Source: Zychaea mexicana (lineage: Eukaryota; Mucoromycota; Mucoromycetes; Mucorales; Lichtheimiaceae). From it: a stretch of DNA of 64,000 nucleotides. The position numbers and the translations under genes are program-made. Position 1 is the first letter of the stretch. Every line of letters begins with the position of its first letter. The stretch is taken from contig NW_026516676.1 of assembly GCF_025766255.1 (NCBI RefSeq), positions 62,001 to 126,000 on the forward strand, in the 5' to 3' direction. Under the pieces are notes generated by a model. The model did not search any database, was not told where the DNA came from, and saw only the letters and a list, made by a program, of their open reading frames with translations. Below, one piece after another: positions 47,990 through 64,000 of the stretch.

Positions 47990-50900
47990 ATGTCGTATCA
48001 GCAAGAAGAAAACGGACATGGATTACCTCCTTGGCCGCAACTTTCATTCGTCCTGTCCAAGGAGATCATCAAGAACGATCTGCACAGCACATTCTTGACG
48101 TCTACAGAATCACAGCATTTCGAATCAGCCGTCGAGACGTATAGTCAATGGTCCGCATTTATCAATGCCACGCACGAAAATCTACGGTCATATCCGGTTT
48201 CTGAACGCGCTATCGCGGCCATGCGTGTACGTGCCATGTTGGCAGAACAATTTATACCCCACGTCTACCATTCCAATCATCCTTGCTGTCAACACGCGCA
48301 ACTTGACCTGGATCGAATATGTCAAGAAACGCGGTCGTTGCAGCTACCTGATAATATTATCTCGGATAGTCCGGTTGCAGTAGCCGCAGCAGCGAAACCA
48401 CAGCAGGATGTCTCTCCTCCAGGTCAAGAAGCGCCCCAACTCCAACAGCAAGATACGTCGTTAACAGCAACTCCTGCAGATGCATCATCACCGTCAGCAC
48501 CGCTTGTGCCAATAAAAAAGGAAGAGAACAATATGAACGCAGCGCCAGATGTACAATTACAACCTCCAGCACCGTCGTCGGTATCATCATCATCCAAAGA
48601 AAACGAAGATTTAGGTACATTCGAACATATTACAAACGATGAAATTGAAGCAGTAAAAAGATTGCTCATACAAATTCTGTTGCCTGACTTGAATAGCGAC
48701 AAAAACGGATGCAATAGCTCCCACATATAGTGCTAATATACCATTGCTCGACGTATATCATACACTGGATCAGGATTATGCAGCAATGATTGAATTGCAA
48801 AAGCTGGAGGTAACAGAAGGAGAAAAGGCGACGGCTTGTGTGAATTATCGAATTGGGAGTAAAGCAGATAATAGACATGCGTGTGGGCAGGGAAAGCTAA
48901 CTGGATGATATCGTCGTATGCATCAGGAATCCGAGGCTCAAGAAGAATTGAATGAAGAAGAAGATAAGGATCAAGTAGAGGAACACTCGGTAAATTTATA
49001 AAAATGAGGAATGCTTTGCATACACTGACAAGGTGACAATTAACACTATATCTGTATCACCGTAAAACATGTTATTTAGCTTTCCATACTGAATACAGCT
49101 GGCAATTTCAATCTCAAGGTAGAAATAGACCAGTTGTAGTAGAATAATATATATTGGACACTGCTCTGGATTAGGAAGCTAAACCCATACAACGATTCTT
49201 GTAGTATCTCCTTCAAGGGATTGCGGCAAACCGGCAAAAAACCACACTTTCTGATCGTGATATCAGGAATCTTTTGTCCGATTTCAAACCACATCGAACG
49301 AAATGGGTAACCTTTTAGATACAGTGTCTTGTCCTCGCGTCGTTCAAGAAAATAAGTAGAGTCTAATCCTGGTCATCTATAGGCAAGCGACGATAAAATT
49401 GGCCAAGAAGAACTCTATGAAGCATGCGAAAAAGTGCTGACGGATTTGAAGAATTTTACGGTAGGTGTCTCTAATAACAATACATGTCTAGAAATTAGAC
49501 ATCATAAATCTTGGGTTGGCTAACGAAAAGCTGTCTATATCTGTATGACTAGGAGCACTCAACGCCATTTCTTAACAAAGTCAGTAAACGTGAGGCACCG
49601 GATTACTTTGATGGTAGGACATAAAAGATTTAAAAAATGAGTACTAAAGAGACTATGTAAGAGTGTACTGATATGGTTTACTAAAATGAATCCTATCCTC
49701 TTCTAGTGATTAAACGGCCTATGGATCTTGGAACTGTCACGAAGAAAATGAAGGCTCTACAATACAAATCTAAAAAGGAATTTTCTGATGATTTGTACCT
49801 TATATACGAAAATTGTTTATTGTATAATACGAATCCTGTAAGTTATAGGATGGATTTATAAACTTGTTACATTGTTACTAATAGCGCGTGGCGTGTGGTA
49901 CATTTTCATTATGTAGGCAAGTGAATATCGGAAACATGCTGTTGCTATGAGGCGGAAAACGGATCGATTGATGGCAAAAGTGCCAGATGTTACTGTCAAG
50001 GATCGCGTAGAAGCGGAGACTGAAGAGTTTGGGGATGAAGCGAGCGAAGATGGGGATTCGGATATTCAACGTGTATCTCGAAAGGTATGTAAAACAAAGA
50101 ATGTGTAGAATTCAAAAAGGAAAGAGAGCGAGAATAGAGTTGATAACAACATGCTATAATTGTAACAGGCTCCTGGAAGTCACAAGCATTCTGCAGCCTC
50201 CCGAGCAAAGGATGGAGAACTACCACGAGGTTCGCGCGAACGGTCGTTGACACGAGAGTCAAGTGCAGCACCATCCACATCCGATATTTTCGATAATGAC
50301 AGCAGCATGACACCAAACGGACACGCGCCGCATAAAGCATATGGCGGGAAACAGGTTAGAGGCCAGGGCGGCGATGTCGATCCAGAAGAAGAAAAGGTTG
50401 TGGATGTAGAACTTGCAGAGTTCAGCGAGTTGCAAGATCAGATATGGCATGATCTGACCAAGAAATCAAGAGCAAGAATGGCGGTAAGGAGAAGTCTATA
50501 CTGCTGAGGATTATTTTGTACATGAAGTATCCGGGAACACAGGAGCTAATTGTTTCCTTTGCTTGTTTTATATTGGGGATGGAAAAACACAGAGCGATAT
50601 CGAAAAACAATATCAATTTCCATTTGGTGACCGAGCGGCAATTACTCGTTCATCTCTTGAGATGGAGCGATTTGCTATGATGGAGCATATGCACCGAAAA
50701 CCAGAAACTGTTCAAAAACTGATCAAATGTCCAAGCGATCGATTCACAAAATGGGCGGAACGGAATGGACCCGCAATCAGCTTGTACGACGATGTGGAGT
50801 TCGATTCAAGCGATGATGAAAATTTGGACGTGTTCTTTTCTCGCAAAATCGCGAAGCCTACCAAAACGGAGCAAGATGATGCCATGCGGTCAGATCTGTT

Positions 50901-53179
50901 TCTTCCCGAGTATATGCTTATGAGTGGCATACCTGAGATCTATAGCATGCGAGACGAGATATTAGATGTTAATCACGACCCAGGGCAGGTGGTGCGCAGA
51001 GGATCAATAGATACCACTTTTGAAACAGTCCAAACGAAACAGTAAGTTTGGCTTCCGCAGTATTTCAAGGACGGACATGAACGTTTAGGGCAAAATGATC
51101 TAAAAATTATTACCATCATCTTTTGCTAGATATACGGATGTACCGCTGGACGTGTATCCATCCGTTAGGTTTCCTAATCACGGATTGGGCAGTATGATCG
51201 ACAAGAATTTAAGGCAGTTACAGAAGGTTCGCGTCGTTTACGCCAAATGCAACGCTATTCGAAACAACATTCCAGTAAGTGTATATAGCCAAGGGTTCCG
51301 GAGATCATAATTGTATGCAGCAGTTCTTCTTACGATTTTACATTTCTTTTTCTGCAGATATCTGCCCTTGCTTCATCAATATCCCTTGCCGATCCTTTAA
51401 TAGACGCTTCTAATAACGCCATAATTCCCTTACCACCGAAAAACAAGCCGCTTCCACCACTTATTATCGATCAAAACTCTGGTTTACAGCTTTTACAACG
51501 GACACTATCAAAGTTACTCGGCCACGCTGGGTTTGAGGGAGCACAGACAAGCGCACTGAATGTGTTGACTGAATTAGCCATCGATTATATGTTGAACGTT
51601 GGCAGAACCATACGGTCTTATTGGGATGATTATGGACGACAAATGTCAAACGAGGTAAATTTAAACTCTATTGGAATGGGGTCTGACCAACAGGCTTACA
51701 CAGTAAACTTATACTCACACATCTTGCTTCCTAAATTTGAAGGAAATATTAATGCATGTATTATACGAAAATGGGGTATCGGATATTTCGGAACTGGAGT
51801 CCTATATACGCGACGATGTGGAACGATATGGACATCGATTGGATGAACTACATCGGAGACTAGAATCATCCTATCAGGACATCCTTACTGTAAGTGGTGA
51901 TTCGTTAGGGACAAGTACAATGATGAAGGAGAGGTATCATTTCAAAGTATGTCAATTGAGACGTTTTGAAAACTTGTAGGGTCCTGTCGAGAAATCCGAT
52001 GACGAAGGTTTCCTACAGGATGAAGAAACATTTGTTACGTAAGTTTTGCCTTTTTATCTATCTGCCTCATTGTGAGCTTTTAATCAATTGGTCTATCTCT
52101 AACTTGTATACATATTGATTGCTTTCCCATCAAGTGGTTTGTTTGGCGAAGATTTTGGAGAAGACTATTTCGGTTTCAAGGAACTTGGTTTGGATCGAGA
52201 ATTAAATATTGATGCATTTTCGGTATGGCCAAAGGGACAAAGAAATTTAGAGACTAGAAAACAAAAATTGCGGTGCTGACTTTCGGATTTGCCAGATTCC
52301 CCCACGACTATGGTTTGGAGGAAACAAGGAGAAGGCTCAAAGCTCGAAATCGTAAGTGATAGGATTATACTTCATAGATGGTGTATACTTAATAATCGAT
52401 TTCTACTTACTAAAACGAATTTTGTGTTCCTTATCAATCAAATAGATCAAGCAAAGGTAAGTTGGCTAGCAAAAGAAAAGAGACGAGGTTATTATTCTAA
52501 CAAAAGTACCTATGAATGTGTATAGAACCTGTTCTAAAATATCCACCGCCGCCACCTTTCTCGGCTATCACTTCCGAAAAGCAGCTAATTGGCTTATTAC
52601 AACCCGTGTTCCAGAAGAAACTTAGTGAAAGCACGGGCTCGCTAGTCGAGGATGAATACGTGCCCAATCGACACCGCAACCGGCCTCGATACCCGCCAAC
52701 AAACAAGACAATGAGTAATCGCAAAAAACCATTGAAGGACAGCGGTATAAACAGTGCGTCATCAGGAGCAGCAGGGGCTGGTGGTGAGAACCGCAAGACC
52801 AAGCGGAAACGGCCCCCAGAAGAAATCATGGCGATCAAGGCTGAAAGAGCTGAGAAAAAGCGACAAAAACTAGAAGAAAAGGCGCAGCGAACGGCAGAGA
52901 AGGAGCAGAAGCGGAAATTACGAGAAGAGTTAAAAGAGCAGGAACGACTAGCTAAACAAGAAGCAAAAGAGAAAAAGGTAAAAGTGCGATAATTGTCAAT
53001 AGGTATTATGATTCTCGGGTTGTTTGTGTGTGCGGGGGCGGAGGGAAAAGGAAAGAAGCAAAGAAAAAGTAACATGCTTGTTTTTCAACCATCAGGCCCA
53101 GGCCAAAAAGGCAGCAGCTTCTGCCACTTCCTCCACCAACAACGGCAACACTGGTAGCAACAGTAACAACGACTCATGA
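47990..53179 (+). CDS. SPT7: SAGA subunit Spt7 with bromodomain, about 1153 aa
   Basis: Twenty exons fit in phase: 47990-48614, 48718-48809, 48927-48989, 49080-49118, 49205-49306, 49383-49460, 49553-49613, 49707-49837, 49917-50084, 50169-50483, 50593-51041, 51130-51274, 51358-51654, 51743-51889, 51980-52038, 52135-52222, 52296-52351, 52446-52456, 52526-52977, 53096-53179. The Spt7 core '[18 protein letters not shown]' leads into the bromodomain (about 308-420: '[20 protein letters not shown]', '[15 protein letters not shown]', 'LYDNCLLYNT'-like block reading '[11 protein letters not shown]'). A histone-fold region follows ('[21 protein letters not shown]'), then '[19 protein letters not shown]' and a charged C-terminal coiled coil. 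Spt7 scaffolds SAGA and binds acetylated histones. Exons 2-3 and the 11-nt exon 18 are the least certain. Confidence 0.9.
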
Positions 53180-53420
53180 CCCTAAACTCACTTTATTCGC
53201 CCATCTTACCCACATAAACAAACTCGCACATTTACAACTCAACCCTTTCCCATGCATATTGTTCTAGCGTGTACCATTTCTTGTATGATACGTTTTTATT
53301 TCGGTTATTCATTTTTTACTATACTAGCTATTAAAAAACATCTGGGGTTCCTTGGTAATAATACATTTAGATCAGGATTGTGGGAAACAGTGAGAGGCGT
53401 TGCATACGACAAACATGCTA

Positions 53421-54881
53421 TCATAAGGATCGAGAAGGGGGATAAGAATGGTACTGGTTGCCGCCACCATTGCCTTCGTCGTGACGCCCGTTGCCGTTCC
53501 CGTTGCCACTTCCATGGCCGCTACCACTGTGACCATTTCCATTGCCATTACCACCAGCATATGATGAATGGGACGAAAACCCTCCTACTGTCGCTGCTGT
53601 CGTAACGGCTGGTGCTTCCTCCTCATCAGCTCCACCTTTGTCAGCCCCGCCGCCTCCACCGCTGCCGCTTGGTTTGTTGTAAAAGTATTGCCATCCAAAA
53701 GAAATCAAGCAAATGACACCAGTCATCACCAACAAAACATAAACATGGGTTGACAGGTAGTATGGTGCGTCATGGGTCTGATCCAGCATTCTTTTGATGC
53801 CTGATAAGTATCCGGTATGTGCCAAAAAGTCAATGCCGACAATAAATGCATAGCTGCCTGCAAACGCCGTAGAAAACAGTAGCAAGTAATGTTGAGCCAT
53901 AAAGCTGATGGCAGCCATGAATATAGGTAATACAGCTAGAAAACATGCACGAGCCACTTGCTGCGCCCCACGCCATCACCAAAAATAAAACAAAAACAAA
54001 AACATTCGAATTAGTAAGTCTAGAATTCGAGCGATCACGGTGCAATGTTTTGAAAGCATAGCAATAAGGGATAATGTGCGTGCTGACATGATACCTGAGT
54101 AATGACATTATCTTCTTGCCAAGAACATATATAGAGAGCCAGAGCTAATCCTCCAAGAGCTACATTCGTTATTCTCTTTAGCAGTGCGAGAGGAGTGTAA
54201 TATACATAGAATAATGACATGTTACAAACGAACATGTAAAACGTACCACTAATCAAGTAAACAGTGATTCGCTCCAGAATAGTGTAAACAACAGCGCCAA
54301 GAATGCCCAGACCAGCAGGAACGGTAATCATAGTTATAGGATCGTTAGAGTACCCTCCACTGGGTCGACTATTGGCGAGGCCAACCCATGTCAATGTACC
54401 TAGTTATAGAAGAAGATTATCAGCTAAGATATAGCACGACGTTGTAGCTTACTATCTCTAGCCTTTACCGAATGTAAGGAAGCCGACAATCCCTAAAGTT
54501 GGCCGAAGTGCACGGACGCCCAAGGTCATCAAGTACAGCCCAAGAATGATGAGGATGCTGCCCGCGACCCCAATTTGCGGCGATATGTCGTTACTGCCAT
54601 ACGTTTCAACTGTGCAAGAAGTGTTCAATTGTGTATGCGTGAGAAGAAAGAAACCTAAGACGAATCACTTTAAAGTAAAGCACAACAACGACGACACCTG
54701 CATTCTATTTCTGATATTTATATATTTTACAAAATCAATCGTGTTTATGTCGTTGTCAAAAATAATGTAATGCACGGTCGGTTAACAACCAGAAAACTTG
54801 GATCAACGACATCTTCTTATGCATACCTTCATCAAGACTTCGTGAAAAGAGCATTATGTTTGTTATTGTTTTTGTGTCCAT
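53421..54881 (-). CDS. TMEM198/DUF4203-like multi-pass membrane protein, 317 aa
   Basis: Five exons (54881-54827, 54609-54469, 54399-54247, 54159-54095, 53960-53421) sum to 954 nt. Seven or so hydrophobic helices run through residues 25-245, including 'SILIILGLYLMTLGVRALRP', 'GGLALALYICSW' and 'VYVLLVMTGVICLISFGW', the TM7S3/TM198 pattern. The C-terminal 75 residues are Gly/Asn/His-rich and cytosolic. Animal TMEM198 promotes Wnt receptor phosphorylation, a role absent in fungi, so the function here is unknown. The start is the first ATG, about 70 bp below a TATA-like GTATATATAC. Confidence 0.8.
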
Positions 54882-54948
54882 GGTAGCGAAAGAAATAAAG
54901 AAGGAGAGAGGAGAAAAGAAAACAACATGGCACAGCAATGAGTTAAAA

Positions 54949-54958
54949 AAGTATATAT
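54949..54958 (-). promoter_or_regulatory. TATA-like box of the TMEM198-like gene
   Basis: GTATATATAC on the minus strand, about 70 bp above the ATG at 54881. Confidence 0.4.
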
Positions 54959-56349
54959 ACGGATGTGGTGGTGATGAATCGGGGGGGATGATTTGCGGGA
55001 GTTGTCCCTGCGGTACGGGGACCGTTTCACTTTTTTTTTTGTTCTACTCTCCTCTTTACGGATTTGCCATTAATGGTGTACCCTAACACGAAATGACGAG
55101 AGATGAGGGGATAGGGCGAGCTGGCCTTTGTCGTCGGCTATAAATCCGGAAAACAATGCAAAGTCATCGGAATGAATACGGTACATCACGTGTTCCCTTT
55201 CTGTTACCCGACTTTTCTTGGCCAGACCGTCGTCGACGTTCAAAAAGTCCTTTTGTATAGTACGTCTTCTTTTGATAGAGTCCGTCGATGCCTGCTATAC
55301 GTACCTAATAAGTTTTCTCTCTGCCCTTATCACATGACACATGTATTAAAAAGCCGCAATGCATATCGATCCCATCGTCTTTTTCTTTTCTAGACTAACG
55401 TGCTTTTTTTCTATTCGGATCTACCTCATTAGGTATGTGTCATTCACTTTTTTATTGTCAATAAAACTATGCCACAACAACATCCGTACTTGTCACGGAT
55501 CACATTCCTTCCTTTTTGTAGACACTTCTGGCCAGTGTCGTGAGTTAGCTCTAAGAGATTATCAGACGCTCTATTTGGTTATCTCGGTTATCCAGTAAGT
55601 CATCGGGCCTTCTCAGTACACTGCATTGTGCTGGAACTACATCCGCTGCTACTCTTGTTGTCGCCTCGGTCTCGTCGGATGACAGTCATCTATTAACTGA
55701 TGCGGCGCGTATGTTGAAAACCCAGGCACCCTGGCGTAGCGCTCGTGTAACGTTGCATCAGCATTGCTTTAAAAAAATTCTGTAGAGTCTTTCTTTAATG
55801 CTGTGCTAGGTAGGAATCTAAATAGTAACGTAAATGTTGTAAATATATTTAAAAGGGCTTCGCAGTAATTCAATACATGTAATGCTTGTCTCTGTTCTAC
55901 GTAATAATGGTATGTAATAACAGCTACAACAGATATATATTTTTTATATGCGTTCTCAAAGACATATCAACAGGAGATTGCTTCAGTGCGATCGTAATAA
56001 CGTTTTTGCAGTCCAATGAGTCCAGAATGTGTGATCAATTATTGCATATGGTATTACAAGAAGAGCATGATCAACAACGTAATGTCGTAGCTGCGGCACG
56101 CACCTGTTGTTCTGCTACTGTTACTGTACCATTATGCTCCCGTGAACAGTCATGTAATTCAAAACTGGCAGCATGATTCCACACAATTATAGTACCGTTG
56201 TTACCATAATGATTCCCCATAAGATATGTTGGATCTCTATGTACACAATTATTTTAGTTACATCAAGAGTATACTTTTTATTTAATAATGCAAATATTAC
56301 AGAAAAAGAATAACAGAAAAGAAAAGGAAACAGAAAGAAAACAGCCCAA
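54959..56349. other. Intergenic with a possible small spliced gene
   Basis: A plus-strand TATA (GCTATAAATC, about 55138) precedes an ATG at 55172 (73 codons). Further right, exon-like pieces bordered by splice consensus occur: about 55522-55592 ('ELALRDYQTLYLVISVI' before a GTAAGT donor) and a piece after TTTTTGCAG at about 56011 running to 56176 ('HMVLQEEHDQQRNVVAAA'). I could not connect them in one consistent phase and recognise no family. Confidence 0.25.
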
Positions 56350-63948
<7,599 letters not shown>

Positions 63949-64000
63949 CTATAGTAATATGAACCAAAGAGTGATTAAGGAATTGCGAGTAAGTAACAAT

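Noticed and set aside
51743..51846. Alternative reading of the SPT7 region continuing past 51654
   Set aside because: The intron 51655-51742 has good borders and the joined sequence gives a longer conserved-looking helix-rich product.

Overview
This is nuclear DNA from a filamentous fungus, most likely a member of the Mucoromycota (Mucorales or a close relative). The lineage is inferred from protein character and gene content, since no rRNA marker is present. The evidence is dense, short GT-AG introns (mostly 50-120 nt) in almost every gene, CT/GA/CAG microsatellites, a chitinous-fungus housekeeping set, and genes that Dikarya usually lack or hold in other forms: a CYRI/FAM49 homologue, an NT-C2 EEIG1/EHBP1-like protein and a decayed Fanzor/TnpB-like gene. 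Exon models were built by hand from splice sites, reading phase and family conservation. For every complete spliced gene the exon lengths sum to a whole number of codons.

Layout. 0.2-1.4 kb: a PQQ-type beta-propeller protein (minus). 1.4-5.3 kb: gene-poor, with one compact frameshifted OB-fold-like gene (4474-4871) that has its own TATA box and polyadenylation signal. 5.35-15.5 kb: a signalling block of EEIG1/EHBP1-like NT-C2 protein (minus), NEM1-type lipin phosphatase (plus), neuronal calcium sensor/frequenin (minus), a Ras GTPase (plus) and a CYRI Rac-binding protein (minus). 16.1-21.1 kb: two biotin genes transcribed divergently from one 493-bp spacer, biotin synthase BIO2 (minus) and a fused dethiobiotin synthetase-DAPA aminotransferase (plus). 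21.3-25.7 kb: a four-helix membrane protein and a mitochondrial PPR protein.

25.7-35.3 kb is an accessory stretch with no intact recognisable gene. It holds a small pogo/Tigger-like inverted-repeat element and a decayed Fanzor/TnpB-like RNA-guided nuclease gene (31268-33553), followed by a Ser-rich, partly spliced reading frame. 35.4-46.9 kb: a secreted low-complexity protein, Rab6, a SurE-type phosphatase, a PP6/Sit4-type phosphatase, Tim17 and a tail-anchored C2 protein. 48.0-64.0 kb: the SAGA subunit Spt7 (20 exons), a TMEM198-like membrane protein and PRP8, the spliceosome core, which runs off the right edge.

The genes are mostly independent housekeeping functions. The clearest functional link is the divergent biotin pair, which encodes the last three steps of biotin synthesis (DAPA to biotin). 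The most striking structural theme is micro-exons: 25 and 11 nt in the calcium sensor, 8 and apparently 2 nt in Ras, and 11 nt in Spt7. Each is needed to restore a conserved or open reading frame.
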